Positions 9,581 through 23,228 are shown, counted from the first letter of the stretch. The stretch: 64,000 bases of DNA from Marinicauda algicola (GCF_017161425.1 NZ_CP071057.1:2667501-2731500); one strand, 5' to 3'. Notes: generated from the letters alone by a model not told the origin. Numbers and translations: made by a program.

Positions 9581-10237
9581 TCAACCGTTCTGTGCGCCCT
9601 CGCCGTGCGCCGCCCGGCGCGCGGGATCGAGATCGCGGAAGCCGGCGAGCTTTCCGGCAACGGCTTCGAGGCTCCTCGCCTCGGCGCCTTGCGCGAGCAC
9701 GCCGTGCACCATGCGCTCCCGGCCGAGCGCCGCGCCGAGCGCGTCGGCGCAGAAGCAGCCCAGCACCGGGAGCCCGGGATGGACCGCGTCCGCGAGCCGG
9801 TCGAGCTTCGCGCGCCCGTCGGGGCTCGCGTCGCTTGCCTCGATGCGCAGCGCCGGGCGGGAACCGCTCTTCAGCGCCAGCCGGGCCGCATCATAGCCTA
9901 CCGCGAGGCTGCCGGCACGCCGGGCGAGGCCCAGCAGCGACAGCGCCCGCGCCTCGAGCAGCGCCTCGAAGCGGTCGGCGAGGTCGTCCGGCGCGTTCAC
10001 CTTGCACTCGAAGGCGCGGGCGAACAGGCCCTTCCTCACCGCGGTCTCGACGCTCGCCCGGTCGGCGCTGACCCAGCCGCCGCGCCCGGGGAGCTTCGCG
10101 GCGAGGTCGGGGACGACCTCGCCCTCGGGCGACAGCGCGACCCGGAGCAGCTCGCCTTCCGGCTTCACCGTCCCGGTCACCACGCAGCGCCGCTCCCGCG
10201 GGCTCTTCACCCGTGCGCTCCTCGGGCCCCGGCTCAC
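9581..10237 (-). CDS. YlxR (DUF448) protein fused to an L7Ae-like RNA-binding domain
   Basis: The 218-residue protein starts with a YlxR/DUF448 domain (RERRCVVTGTVKPEGELLRVA and GRGGWVSADRASVETAV), a small fold with a GRGA/GRGG-like nucleic-acid-binding motif. The C-terminal half (ALSLLGLARRAGSLAVGYDA onward) resembles the L7Ae/L30e-type YlxQ domain. In Firmicutes YlxR and YlxQ are separate genes between nusA and infB; here they are one polypeptide, as in other alphaproteobacteria. The start overlaps the nusA stop by four bases (ATGA), implying coupled translation. Likely role: RNA binding linked to transcription/translation; exact role unknown. Confidence 0.85.
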   Translation of the reverse strand: MSRGPRSARVKSPRERRCVVTGTVKPEGELLRVALSPEGEVVPDLAAKLPGRGGWVSADRASVETAVRKGLFARAFECKVNAPDDLADRFEALLEARALSLLGLARRAGSLAVGYDAARLALKSGSRPALRIEASDASPDGRAKLDRLADAVHPGLPVLGCFCADALGAALGRERMVHGVLAQGAEARSLEAVAGKLAGFRDLDPARRAAHGEGAQNG

Positions 10238-11982
10238 TTCTCCTCGTCTTCCTCGCTCCCGCCTTCCTCCAGCAGGTCGGCGAGATCGATGCCCAGGCGC
10301 TCGGCCTCGGCCTCGAGGTCGGACAGGTCGAGATCGCCGACGTCGCCGGCCTCGGCTTCCTCAGCCTCCTCGCCGGCGTCCTCGCCCGCTTCCGCCTCGG
10401 CCTCTTCGCCGGCCTCTTCCTCCAGCTCGGAGGGATCGATCCAGCCCGCCTTGACGCGCGCCTTCATGATCATCGCCTCGGCGTCCTCGCCGGAGACGTC
10501 GAGACCGTCGAGCATGCCCGGCTCGCGCACGCGCTCGCCGTCGCGGGTCTCGTACCAGCCCTTAAGGTCGTCCGGCACCAGTCCGGCAAGATCCTCGACG
10601 GTCTGAACGTCGTTTTCGCCGAGGCGCACGGCGATCGGCAGGGTCACGCCCTCGACCTCGAGCACCTCGTCCTCGACGCCGAGCTCCTTGCGCCTGGCAT
10701 CGAGCTCAGCGGCCTGGCGTTCCAGGAATTCGCGCGCCCGGGTCTGGATCTCCTCGGCGGTCGCGTCGTCGAAGCCCTCGATCATGGCGATCTCGTCGAG
10801 ATCGACATAGGCGATGTCCTCGATATCGGCGAAGCCTTCCGTAGCCAGGAGTTGGGCAATCACCTCGTCGACATCAAGGGCATCCTGGAACAGGGCGGTG
10901 CGCTCGGCGAACTCCTTCTGCCTGCGCTCGGACTCCTCTTCCTCGGTCAGGATGTCGATCGACCAGCCGGTGAGCTGGCTCGCCAGGCGCACGTTCTGGC
11001 CGCGCCGGCCGATGGCCAGCGAGAGCTGGTCGTCGGGCACGACGACCTCGATGCGCTGGTCTTCCTCGTCGAGCACGACCTTGGTCACCTCGGCGGGCTG
11101 CAGGGCGTTGACGATGAAGGTCGCCGGATCGGGGTTGAACGGGATGATGTCGATCTTCTCGCCCGCCAGCTCGTTGACCACGGCCTGCACGCGCGAGCCG
11201 CGCATGCCGACGCAGGCGCCCACCGGGTCGATCGAGGAGTCGTTGGAGATGACCGCGATCTTCGCGCGGCTGCCCGGATCGCGCGCGACGCGCGGGATCT
11301 CGATGATGCCCTCGTAGACTTCCGGCACTTCCTGGGCGAACAGGGCGGCCATGAAGTCGGGATGGGCGCGCGACAGGAAGATCTGCGGGCCGCGCACCTG
11401 CTCGGACACGTCATAGATATAGGCGCGCACGCGGTCGCCATTCTGCAGGTTCTCGCGCGGAATGCCCTCGTTGCGCCGGATGATGCCCTCGGCCTTGCCG
11501 AGATCGACGATGACGTTGCCGTACTCCACGCGCTTGACGATGCCGTTGACGATCTCGCCGACGCGGTCCTTGTACTCCTCGTACTGGCGCTGGCGCTCGG
11601 CCTCGCGGACCTTCTGCGTGATCACCTGCTTGGCGGTCTGGGAGGCGACGCGGCCGAACTCGATCGGGGGAAGCTCCTCCTCGAACTCGGTGCCGATCTC
11701 GGCGTTGGGATCGATCTTCTTCGCCTCTTCCAGCGAGATCTGCTGGTTCTCGTTCTCGACCTCGTCGGCCACGGTGGTGACGCGCGTCAGGCGCATCTCG
11801 CCGGTCTTGGGATCGATGTCGCAGCGTATGTCGAGCTCGGCGCCGTAGCGCGAGCGGGCGGCTTTCTGGATCGCCTCCTCGATCGCTTCGAGCACGATCT
11901 TCTCGTCGATCATCTTCTCCGCGGCGACCGCCTTGGCGATCTGCAGGAGTTCCAGTCGGTTGGCGCTGACCCCGATGGCCAT
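10234..11982 (-). CDS. nusA: transcription termination/antitermination factor NusA
   Basis: NusA binds RNA polymerase and modulates pausing, termination and antitermination. The 582 residues show the N-terminal polymerase-binding domain ([20 protein letters not shown]), an S1 domain ([20 protein letters not shown]), two KH domains ([34 protein letters not shown]; then the [17 protein letters not shown] segment), and helix-hairpin-helix C-terminal repeats. It ends in a strongly acidic tail rich in Glu, Ala and Asp (last about 70 residues). Follows rimP by 20 bases. Confidence 0.98.
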   Translation of the reverse strand: MAIGVSANRLELLQIAKAVAAEKMIDEKIVLEAIEEAIQKAARSRYGAELDIRCDIDPKTGEMRLTRVTTVADEVENENQQISLEEAKKIDPNAEIGTEFEEELPPIEFGRVASQTAKQVITQKVREAERQRQYEEYKDRVGEIVNGIVKRVEYGNVIVDLGKAEGIIRRNEGIPRENLQNGDRVRAYIYDVSEQVRGPQIFLSRAHPDFMAALFAQEVPEVYEGIIEIPRVARDPGSRAKIAVISNDSSIDPVGACVGMRGSRVQAVVNELAGEKIDIIPFNPDPATFIVNALQPAEVTKVVLDEEDQRIEVVVPDDQLSLAIGRRGQNVRLASQLTGWSIDILTEEEESERRQKEFAERTALFQDALDVDEVIAQLLATEGFADIEDIAYVDLDEIAMIEGFDDATAEEIQTRAREFLERQAAELDARRKELGVEDEVLEVEGVTLPIAVRLGENDVQTVEDLAGLVPDDLKGWYETRDGERVREPGMLDGLDVSGEDAEAMIMKARVKAGWIDPSELEEEAGEEAEAEAGEDAGEEAEEAEAGDVGDLDLSDLEAEAERLGIDLADLLEEGGSEEDEEK

Positions 11983-12002
11983 GATGTGCGTCCTCGTATT
12001 GT

Positions 12003-12563
12003 TCAGTCTTGGTTTCTGTCTGGGTTGGTCGTGCCGGTGTCGATCTCGCCGGCCGGTCCGGTGACATTGCCCTTCAGGCTCGCCTCCATGAGCGCGTCGG
12101 TCATGACGAGCTTGGCGTCGGCGATCCAGTCGAAGGGCAGGACGGCGGTGTCTTCCTCGCCTTCCAGGTCGATGAGGACATTGCCGTCCTCCACCCCGGC
12201 GAGCTCGCCGCGGAAGCGCTTGCGCCCCTCCACCAGCCGGTCGAGCTCGATCTTGGCCTCGAAGCCCTCCCAGCGCGCGAAGTGATGCAGCGCGGTCAGC
12301 GGCCGGTCGATGCCCGGCGAGGAGACCTCGAGGACGTACTCGCCCGAGATCGGGTCGACCTCTTCCAGCACCGCGGAGACCGCGCGCGACAGCGTGGCGC
12401 AGTTCTCCACATCCATCAGCCCGTCATGGCGTTCGGCCATGATCTGCACGACCTGGCGCTTGCCGCCCATGACGCGCACGCGCACGATCTCCATGCCGAG
12501 GGCATCGGCGACCGGTTCGGCGAGCGCGAGTATGGTCTCGTCCTGGGGCGTCTTGGCTTTCAC
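12003..12563 (-). CDS. rimP: ribosome maturation factor RimP
   Basis: RimP is needed for 30S maturation. The GTG at 12563 gives 186 residues beginning with [18 protein letters not shown]; it is preferred over a longer frame opening at 12746 because that extension would pass through the promoter and the leader hairpin. Visible conserved pieces: [19 protein letters not shown]-like helix (as [19 protein letters not shown]), [19 protein letters not shown] and a C-terminal Sm-like barrel ([16 protein letters not shown]). First gene of the operon running to pnp. Confidence 0.93.
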   Translation of the reverse strand: MKAKTPQDETILALAEPVADALGMEIVRVRVMGGKRQVVQIMAERHDGLMDVENCATLSRAVSAVLEEVDPISGEYVLEVSSPGIDRPLTALHHFARWEGFEAKIELDRLVEGRKRFRGELAGVEDGNVLIDLEGEEDTAVLPFDWIADAKLVMTDALMEASLKGNVTGPAGEIDTGTTNPDRNQD

Positions 12564-12592
12564 GTGGGCTCGTCGGGCAGCTGGAAAGGCAA

Positions 12593-12622
12593 CAAAAAAG
12601 CGGCCCCCGTTCAGGAGCCGCC
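12593..12622 (-). terminator. attenuator-like terminator in the rimP leader
   Basis: On the minus strand GCGGCTCC, loop TGAAC, then GGGGCCGC is followed by seven T, a textbook intrinsic terminator. It lies between the rimP promoter and the rimP start rather than after a gene. Two small hairpins (ATCGAA/TTCGAT and CGCC/GGCG) precede it. This is the layout of a transcription attenuator controlling the whole operon; rimP leaders with early terminators are known in other proteobacteria. Confidence 0.7.
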
Positions 12623-12659
12623 CGAAACGCCATCCGGCGTATCGAACTGTTCGATGGGC

Positions 12660-12688
12660 TATATACGCCTGTGAGCGGCGCTTTGCAA
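12660..12688 (-). promoter_or_regulatory. predicted sigma-70-type promoter of the rimP operon
   Basis: Minus-strand -35 TTGCAA (12688-12683), 17-base spacer, -10 TATATA (12665-12660). Transcription would start near 12653, leaving a leader of about 90 bases before the rimP GTG. Confidence 0.7.
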
Positions 12689-12796
12689 TGGGCGCAGGTG
12701 TGCGGGCCGCGCACGTGGACGTGAAGCGAGTTGAATTGCGCCGCACGTGCCGGCCGGCGCATGCCTGACGCGATGCTTCACCTGAAAGGTCCTGAC

Positions 12797-13381
12797 ATGC
12801 GCCTCCTCGTCTGCGGGCTTGTCGCCCTGCTCCTACTGCCCGCCCTCGCCCTCGGCCGGCCCTCGGCCGGCTACGCGCCGGTCAGGGTCAACGGCACCGA
12901 ACTCGCCCGCTCGGCGCAGTATGCGAGCGCGTCGGGCACGGCCCTGCACGGCTTCGACACCATCGCCTATCATACCGAAGGCGCCGCCGTGCCCGGCGAC
13001 CCGGGCATCGCGGCCGAATACAACGGCGCGGTCTGGCTGTTCTCGAGCGCCGAACACCGCGATCTCTTCCTCGCCGACCCGGCCCGCTACGCGCCGGCCT
13101 ATGACGGCCACTGCGCCTACGCCGCCGGGGTCGGCGGCAAGGCCGCGGGTAATCCGCACTACTGGCACATCGAGGACGGCGTCCTGTTCGTCAATCTCGA
13201 TGCCCGCGTGCAGGCGGAGTTCCTGGCCGATACCGCGACGTTGATCTCGAACGGGGTGAGGAACTGGAATACGGGCTCGGGCGCCCTGTTCGGCGGCGGC
13301 CCTCTGCACGAGCGCCCCGCCTCCCGCCCGCTGCGCGATGTCGAGGGCGAGGTGTTGGCCGGGAGCGGGACTAGCCCTTGA
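12797..13381 (+). CDS. exported YHS-domain protein
   Basis: A 194-residue protein with a Sec signal peptide ([20 protein letters not shown]) and a YHS-like domain: [64 protein letters not shown]. This pattern (do-not-have-metal-clear variant with single Cys) is typical of periplasmic YHS proteins found with copper or oxidase functions; the role is unknown. The start ATG at 12797 follows GAAAGGT and opens the signal peptide; earlier in-frame starts would extend it with non-signal residues. Divergent from rimP and overlapping trmB convergently by 11 bases. Confidence 0.75.
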   Translation: MRLLVCGLVALLLLPALALGRPSAGYAPVRVNGTELARSAQYASASGTALHGFDTIAYHTEGAAVPGDPGIAAEYNGAVWLFSSAEHRDLFLADPARYAPAYDGHCAYAAGVGGKAAGNPHYWHIEDGVLFVNLDARVQAEFLADTATLISNGVRNWNTGSGALFGGGPLHERPASRPLRDVEGEVLAGSGTSP

Positions 13382-14057
13382 CGAACTCCATGAACACCGG
13401 CGCGCAGTCGCCGAGATTCTTGCTCTCGTAGCGCGTGGTGATGTGGTCTTCCGGCGGGACGCGCCAGTCGCCGGCCTCCCTCGCCGTCCATTCAAGGCCG
13501 GGCGTGGCCAGCAGGATCGGCAGGGCGTGGTCGGCATAGACCTTCACGTCGGTCGCCACGCGCAGGGCTCCGCCGGGCTTCAGCACGCGGGCGAGATCGC
13601 GCGCGGTGTCCTCCTGCACGAAGCGGCGCTTCCAGTGGCGCGCCTTCGGCCAGGGATCGGGAAACAGGAGGAAGACGCGGTCGAAGGCGGCGTCGGGCAT
13701 GCGCTCGAGTTCGTCGCGCGCATCGCCGCGTTTCACCCGGACATTTTCCAGACCGTGCTCCTCGATGCCCGCGAGCGCCTTGGCGACGCCGTTCAGGAAG
13801 GGTTCGATGCCGAGGAATCCGGTTTGCGGAGCCCGCGCGGCCTGGCCGATCAGGTGCTCGGCCGCCCCGAAGCCGATCTCCAGCACATGGGACCCGAAGC
13901 CCGGCAGCAGCGCGGCCGGGTCGACCGCGCCCTCGTCCGGCCAGGAAAGTTGCGGCAGCAGCCGGTCCACCAGCGCCTGCTGGCGCGGGCGCAGCTTGTG
14001 GCCCTGCGCGCGGCCGTAGAGCCGCCGGCGCGGCGCGGAGGAAGGCGTGTCGTTCAT
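13371..14057 (-). CDS. trmB: tRNA (guanine(46)-N7)-methyltransferase
   Basis: TrmB methylates G46 in the variable loop of tRNA using SAM. Starting at 14057 (MNDTPSSAPRRRLYGRAQGHKL) gives 228 residues, the usual size; an upstream extension of 51 residues is low-complexity and unconserved. Signature elements are present: RRRLYGRAQGHKLRPRQ, the SAM motif LEIGFGAAEHL, LGIEPFLNGVAKAL, the hallmark FPDPWPKARHWKRRF, and ATDVKVYADH. Downstream of xerC with an approximately 115-base gap. Confidence 0.95.
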   Translation of the reverse strand: MNDTPSSAPRRRLYGRAQGHKLRPRQQALVDRLLPQLSWPDEGAVDPAALLPGFGSHVLEIGFGAAEHLIGQAARAPQTGFLGIEPFLNGVAKALAGIEEHGLENVRVKRGDARDELERMPDAAFDRVFLLFPDPWPKARHWKRRFVQEDTARDLARVLKPGGALRVATDVKVYADHALPILLATPGLEWTAREAGDWRVPPEDHITTRYESKNLGDCAPVFMEFVKG

Positions 14058-14172
14058 GGGCGGGGAGATACAGGAATCGAGCGCGGAGGGAAGGGGTAGG
14101 GTGTTCTCGCGGGCGGCAGGCTCGCTGCCCGCACGCCGCGATGGCAGGCCTTGTCCCCTGCCGGTCCCGGGC

Positions 14173-15105
14173 TCACGCCCGCTTCCTGGCCCTGGGATGG
14201 GTGGCGGCATGGATCTTCATCAGCCCGCTCGCCTCGATCTCGGCATAGACCTGCGTCGTGGACAGCGAGGCGTGGCCGAGCAGTTCCTGGATCGCCCGCA
14301 AATCCCCGCCGCCGGCGAGCAGGTGGGTAGCGAACGCGTGGCGCAGGGCGTGCGGGGTCGCGGTCGGAGCAAGGCCGAGCCGGCTGCGAAGCCGGGCCAT
14401 CGTCTCCTGCACCGCCCGCGCGCCCAGGGGACCGCCGCGAATCGCGCGAAACAGCGGTCCGTCCGCGTCAAGATGATGGGGAGTAGCGGCCACATAGGCC
14501 GAGACAGCCTGCGATACCGCCGGAAGAACGGGCACGATTCGCGTCTTGGAGCCCTTGCCGGTGATGCGCAGCACCTCGGGCAGGGGATGGTCGCGGCCCT
14601 TCAGGGACAGGGCTTCGGAGATGCGCAGCCCCGCCCCGTAGAGAAGGCTCAGCACCGCGGCGTCCCTCGCGCGCACCCAGGCCGGGGTGTCCGGGTCGGA
14701 GGCGGCGTCCGCGATGAGTTCGCGCGCGGCCGGTTCGCTGACCGGCCGGGGCGCGCGGCGCGGGGCCTTGGGCGCATCCACCAGGGCGAGGGCGGCATTC
14801 TCCGCGCCCCAGCGGCGCCTGGCGTAGGCGAAGAAGCTGCGCACCGCAGAGAGCTGGCGCTGCAGGGTGCGCGCCCCCGCCCCCTCGCGGCGCCGCGCGG
14901 CGAGGAAGGCGCGCCAGTCGGCGGGCGCGAGCGCTTCGAGGTCGGCGAGCGCGGGGCGCTTGCCGAGATGGCCGGTGAGGAAGTCCTCCAGCTGGGCGAG
15001 ATCGCGGCCATAGGCCTCCACCGTGCGCGGGCTCATGCGCCGCTCGCCGGCCAGGTGCCCGGCAAAGGCGCGGCACGCCGCGGCGAAGGGGACCGGCTCA
15101 GCCAT
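14173..15105 (-). CDS. xerC: tyrosine recombinase XerC
   Basis: XerC with XerD resolves chromosome dimers at dif. The 310-residue protein has an N-terminal SAM-like core-binding domain (FAGHLAGERRMSPRTVEAYGRDL) and the catalytic domain with Arg in GAGLRISEALSL (about 160), Lys in GKGSKTRIVP (about 184), HALRHAFATHLL (about 253), GHASLSTTQVY with the nucleophilic Tyr near 287. Its start overlaps the DUF484 gene by eight bases, the usual DUF484-xerC pair. Chromosomal housekeeping gene, not an element integrase. Confidence 0.93.
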   Translation of the reverse strand: MAEPVPFAAACRAFAGHLAGERRMSPRTVEAYGRDLAQLEDFLTGHLGKRPALADLEALAPADWRAFLAARRREGAGARTLQRQLSAVRSFFAYARRRWGAENAALALVDAPKAPRRAPRPVSEPAARELIADAASDPDTPAWVRARDAAVLSLLYGAGLRISEALSLKGRDHPLPEVLRITGKGSKTRIVPVLPAVSQAVSAYVAATPHHLDADGPLFRAIRGGPLGARAVQETMARLRSRLGLAPTATPHALRHAFATHLLAGGGDLRAIQELLGHASLSTTQVYAEIEASGLMKIHAATHPRARKRA

Positions 15106-15730
15106 CGCGCAGGAAGAGCGCGAGCCGGCGCTCGACGACGCGGGCGAGGAAATGCAGGAGATCGGTGCCCTGCTCGGGGGTGAAGGCCTCCCGGTCGCGG
15201 GCGGCCAGGCACATCACGCCGGCGCGCCCCGCGATGTCGAGGCGGACGAGCGCCTCGGCCTGCTGGCGATGGGCCTGCGCGCCGTAGAGCGCGTCGGCGA
15301 AGCGCCGGTCGACGGGTCCGAGCCGGGCCGGGGCCTCGCCGAGCAGGGATTTGACGAGTTCCGGCGCGGCGCCCAGCACCGATTCGGCGGTCCTCAAGGG
15401 GGCGTGGCCCTCGATGAAGACCTTGACGAGGTCCACGTTCAGCGCGCCGGCCACGCGTCCGGCGAGCTTGCGGTCGAAGGCGGCCAGGGTGTCGGCTTCC
15501 AGGATCGCCAGCACGGCCGAATGGGTCTGCGCCTGGACGGCGAGATTGGCCTTGGCGAGCGCGATCAGCGCCTCGTTGGTGGCCTTCAGCCTGCGAATCT
15601 CGCCCTGCAGCTTCGCGCGCGCGGCCGCATTGATGTCCACCACGCTGTCCGCGCGCAGCTCGCCCGTGTCGGGAAGACCCGATCCCGGGACGGCGAACAG
15701 GCGGGGCTTGCTGGCATCGGTGTCGGACAT
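15098..15730 (-). CDS. DUF484 family protein (GAF-like)
   Basis: A 210-residue soluble protein with a coiled helix (AAARAKLQGEIRRLKATNEALIALAKANL as its core, about 35-65) followed by a GAF-like domain ending in DLLHFLARVVERRLALFLRDG. DUF484 genes are commonly paired with xerC in proteobacteria; no biochemical role is established. It is divergent from priA across a 118-base gap. Start at the ATG 15730 gives the conserved length. Confidence 0.8.
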   Translation of the reverse strand: MSDTDASKPRLFAVPGSGLPDTGELRADSVVDINAAARAKLQGEIRRLKATNEALIALAKANLAVQAQTHSAVLAILEADTLAAFDRKLAGRVAGALNVDLVKVFIEGHAPLRTAESVLGAAPELVKSLLGEAPARLGPVDRRFADALYGAQAHRQQAEALVRLDIAGRAGVMCLAARDREAFTPEQGTDLLHFLARVVERRLALFLRDG

Positions 15731-15848
15731 CGTCGGCTCGCGGGGCTTGGAGGAGGGCAGGTCAGCCTCCTACATGTCAGCGCCGCTTTTCGAATGCGTT
15801 AACTCTGGCGCGCGGCGCGCAGAGCTTTGCTAACCTCGCCCCGTTTCC

Positions 15849-18065
15849 TTGCCGTTCCCAAGCCGCGAATCGCCCCTGCCCTTGAACGATCTCTTCGGAC
15901 CCCGGCCCTGCGCCTCGATTCTCTTCCCGCTGCCGCTGCCGGAAGCGTTCGACTATGCCGTGCCGGAGGGGATGGCGCTTCAGCCCGGCGATCATGTCCT
16001 CGCCCCGCTCGGCGGCCGGCACGTGCACGGCGTCGTCTGGGCGCTGAAGGAGGAAGCCGATGGCGAGCGCAAGCTCAAGCCGGTCGAGGAGGTCATCGGC
16101 GGGCCGCGCCTGGCAGAGGGCACGCGCCGCTTCGTCGACTGGTCGGCCGGCTATCTCGTCGAGCCGCCCGGCGTGATCCTGCGCCAGGTGCTGCGGAGTT
16201 CCTCCGCCCTGAAGCCCTCCCCGGTGGAGACGGTCTACCGGCTCGGGCAGACCCGCCCCGATCGCCTGACCCCGGCGCGCGAGGCGGTGATCGCGGCGGC
16301 CGGAAGGAAGCCGATGAGCGCGGCCGATCTCGCGCGCGCCGCCGGGGTGTCCGGTTCGGTGGTCAAGGGCCTGGCCGATCTCGGCGTGCTCGTCGTGGAG
16401 GAGCGCGAGGTCGATCCACCCTTCGAGGCTCCCGATCCCTATCGCGAGGGCGTCGAACTCAACGAGATTCAGCGCCAGGCCGCCGCCATACTGCGCCGGC
16501 TCGTGGCGGCCGGCGGGTTCCAGGCCGCGCTGATCGACGGCGTGACCGGCTCGGGCAAGACCGAGGTGTATTTCGAGGCGGTCGCCGAGCTCCTGCGCCG
16601 CGAGCCGCAGGCACAGATCCTCGTCCTGTTGCCGGAGATCGCGCTGACCCAGTCGGTGATGGACCGGTTCGAGGCCCGCTTCGGCGCGCGCCCGGCCCTG
16701 TGGCACAGCGATATCGGCCAGAAGGAGCGCCGCCGCGTCTGGCGCGAGGTCGCCACGGGCCGGGCCCGCATCGTCGCGGGGGCCCGCTCCGCGCTCTTCC
16801 TGCCCTTCACCGGCCTCAGGGCGATCATCGTCGACGAGGAGCACGACCCGACCTTCAAGCAGGACGAGGGGCTGACCTATCACGCGCGCGATCTGGCCGT
16901 GGCGCGCGGCAAGCTGGAAGGCGCGCTGGTGGTGCTGGCGAGCGCCACGCCCTCGCTGGAAAGCCTGGTGAATGCCGAGGCGGGCCGGTACGTGCACATC
17001 CGGCTTCCCGGCCGGGCCGGGCTCGCCGAGCTGCCGGAGATCGCCACGCTCGATCTTCGCGAATTCCCGCCCGAGCGCGGCAACTGGCTGTCCGAGCCTT
17101 TGGTGAGGGAGATGGCCGAGGTCTTCGCCCGCGGCGAGCAGACGCTGCTCTATCTCAACCGGCGCGGTTTCGCCCCGCTCGTGCTGTGCCGGGCGTGCGG
17201 GCACAAGATGAAGAGCCCGGACACCGAGCGCTGGCTGGTCGAGCACCGCTATACCGGCCGCCTCGTCTGCCACACGACGGGCTTCTCCATGCCCAAGCCC
17301 AGGGCCTGCCCCGAGTGCGGGGCGGAAGACAGCCTGACCGGCGTCGGGCCCGGTGTCGAGCGCGTCGCGGAGGAAGCCCGCACCCGCTTTCCCGACGCGG
17401 TGGTGGAGGTCTTCTCCTCCGACACCGCGCAGGGGCCGGACGCCGTGCGCGATCTCGTCCAGCGCATGGAGCGCGGCGAGATCGACATCCTCGTCGGCAC
17501 GCAGATCGCGGCCAAGGGCCACAACTTCCCGCGCCTGACGCTGGTCGGCGTCGTGGATGCCGATCTCGGCCTGGCCGGCGGGGATCTCAGGGCCGGCGAG
17601 CGCACCTACCAGATGCTGGTCCAGGCCGCCGGGCGCGCGGGACGCGCCGACCGGCCCGGCAAGGCGATCCTGCAGACCCACCAGCCCGAGCACGAGGCCT
17701 TGCAGGCGCTCGTCGCCGGCGACCGGGCGGCCTTCCTCGATGCCGAGCGCATGATGCGCGAGCATCTCAGGCTTCCCCCCTATGGCCGGCTCGCCGCGCT
17801 CGTGCTTTCCGGGCCCGATCCGGAGCGACTGGAAGAGACCGCGCGCGGGATCGCCGCCGCGGCGCCCCTCGCCGAAGGCGTCGAGGTGTTCGGCCCCGCC
17901 GATGCCCCGCTCGCCGTCATCCGCGGGCGCTGGAGGAAGCGCTTCCTCGTCCAGGCCGACCGCAAGGTCGACGTCTCCGCCTACATGCGCGCCTGGATGG
18001 CGCGGGTGAAAATCCCCGCCGCGATAAGGGCGAGCGTCGACATCGAGCCGTATTCGTTTCTGTGA
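15849..18065 (+). CDS. priA: primosomal replication restart helicase PriA
   Basis: PriA recognises stalled forks and reloads the replicative helicase. The 738-residue frame carries the N-terminal DNA-binding domain (SILFPLPLPEAFDYAVP), Walker A GVTGSGKTEVYFEA (about 233), DEEH box (about 327), two zinc-binding clusters (CRACGHK, CHTTG, CPECGAED) and C-terminal helicase motifs IDILVGTQIAAKGHNFP and QAAGRAGR. No ATG precedes the conserved part; the start is a TTG, either at 15849 or at 15882, so the N-terminal few residues are uncertain. Upstream of atpH as in many alphaproteobacteria. Confidence 0.95.
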   Translation: MPFPSRESPLPLNDLFGPRPCASILFPLPLPEAFDYAVPEGMALQPGDHVLAPLGGRHVHGVVWALKEEADGERKLKPVEEVIGGPRLAEGTRRFVDWSAGYLVEPPGVILRQVLRSSSALKPSPVETVYRLGQTRPDRLTPAREAVIAAAGRKPMSAADLARAAGVSGSVVKGLADLGVLVVEEREVDPPFEAPDPYREGVELNEIQRQAAAILRRLVAAGGFQAALIDGVTGSGKTEVYFEAVAELLRREPQAQILVLLPEIALTQSVMDRFEARFGARPALWHSDIGQKERRRVWREVATGRARIVAGARSALFLPFTGLRAIIVDEEHDPTFKQDEGLTYHARDLAVARGKLEGALVVLASATPSLESLVNAEAGRYVHIRLPGRAGLAELPEIATLDLREFPPERGNWLSEPLVREMAEVFARGEQTLLYLNRRGFAPLVLCRACGHKMKSPDTERWLVEHRYTGRLVCHTTGFSMPKPRACPECGAEDSLTGVGPGVERVAEEARTRFPDAVVEVFSSDTAQGPDAVRDLVQRMERGEIDILVGTQIAAKGHNFPRLTLVGVVDADLGLAGGDLRAGERTYQMLVQAAGRAGRADRPGKAILQTHQPEHEALQALVAGDRAAFLDAERMMREHLRLPPYGRLAALVLSGPDPERLEETARGIAAAAPLAEGVEVFGPADAPLAVIRGRWRKRFLVQADRKVDVSAYMRAWMARVKIPAAIRASVDIEPYSFL

Positions 18066-18159
18066 GGGGCGGGGCAGGCCGGGGGGCTTCTTCCGCCGGT
18101 ACGGGCGCCACCCCGGGACGGTTCGCCCGCGTCATCTGCACCACCCGCGCCTGAACCGG

Positions 18160-18188
18160 TTGCCGCCCTCCACCCCCTGTGCTAACTG
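18160..18188 (+). promoter_or_regulatory. candidate promoter of the atp operon
   Basis: TTGCCG at 18160-18165, 17-base spacer, TAACTG at 18183-18188. It lies about 140 bases before atpH, in the only sizeable gap between priA and the atp genes. Confidence 0.4.
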
Positions 18189-18330
18189 AGCGCCGGACTG
18201 ATCCGGGCACGGCGTGCGCTGCCTGAATTCGGGTCGGAAAAATCAAAAACTTTCAGGTGCTTGGGCCGCGACTCTCTGGCGGCAGACTTTCACAGGCGCC
18301 CATCACGAGAAGCGAGCGGACCTGAAAACG

Positions 18331-20428
<2,098 letters not shown>

Positions 20429-20452
20429 GCGACGAGTAGGGAGACCGATCCC

Positions 20453-20593
20453 ATGGCCGGCGTGAAGGCCTGGTACGAAAACCTGGAGCCGAAGGAGCGC
20501 AGCGCGGTCCTAGTGCTCGCCCTGATCGGAGCCGGCGTGCTCCTGTTCGTGGCGGGCACCCAGGTCGGCCAGGCCCTCGCGGCCTTCACCTAA
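20453..20593 (+). CDS. 46-residue single-span membrane peptide in the atp operon
   Basis: A short frame between atpA and atpG, too small for most gene callers. ATG at 20453 is preceded by GGGAG at an eight-base distance. The predicted protein has a charged amphipathic N-terminus (MAGVKAWYENLEPKERSAV), one transmembrane helix (VLALIGAGVLLFVAGTQVG) and a short tail (QALAAFT). It sits in frame-independent position with 24-base gaps either side, so it is almost certainly co-translated with ATP synthase. I know no characterised family; it may be an accessory or assembly peptide of the enzyme, which is inference. Confidence 0.6.
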   Translation: MAGVKAWYENLEPKERSAVLVLALIGAGVLLFVAGTQVGQALAAFT

Positions 20594-20616
20594 GGGATTG
20601 GCAGCAGGAAGAGCCG

Positions 20617-22993
<2,377 letters not shown>

Positions 22994-22997
22994 CGCG

Positions 22998-23228
22998 ATG
23001 GGCGCCGGCGGCAAGGCTCCGGCGCTCACGCTCGCGGACTGCGTCCACGACGCGTGTCCGTGGTCCGGCGATCCGGTGAGCGCAGACGCGCTCACCGTCC
23101 ATCGCGGGCCAGACGGAAAGACCCATGTGGTCGGGTTCTGCAATCCCGGCTGCCGGGACAAGTTCGAGGCGGCGACGGCGCAGTTCGATGCGGCGATCGC
23201 GGCCCAAGAGGGCAAGAGCCATGGCTGA
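22998..23228 (+). CDS. small Cys-rich YHS/TRASH-like protein between atpD and atpC
   Basis: A 76-residue soluble protein with Cys-x4-Cys spacing (CVHDACPWSGDPVSADAL) and a second pair in HVVGFCNPGCRDKFEAA. This is the pattern of small metal-binding YHS/TRASH-type domains (DPV near the first Cys pair; FC-x3-C before an F-E helix). It starts four bases after atpD and its stop overlaps the atpC start by eight bases, so it is translationally embedded in the operon. A metal-sensing or redox role is possible; function is unknown. Confidence 0.7.
   Translation: MGAGGKAPALTLADCVHDACPWSGDPVSADALTVHRGPDGKTHVVGFCNPGCRDKFEAATAQFDAAIAAQEGKSHG

Noticed and set aside
10213-12285. 690-codon plus-strand frame opposite nusA-rimP
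   Set aside because: Shadow; sequence is Leu/Val/Asp/Gly-biased and crosses two genes.
14173-15105. XerC considered as an element integrase
   Set aside because: Paired with DUF484 and next to priA/trmB as in typical chromosomes; no tRNA or repeat beside it.
15777-17765. 662-codon minus-strand frame opposite priA
   Set aside because: Shadow frame caused by strong third-position GC bias; no domain recognised while priA motifs are complete.
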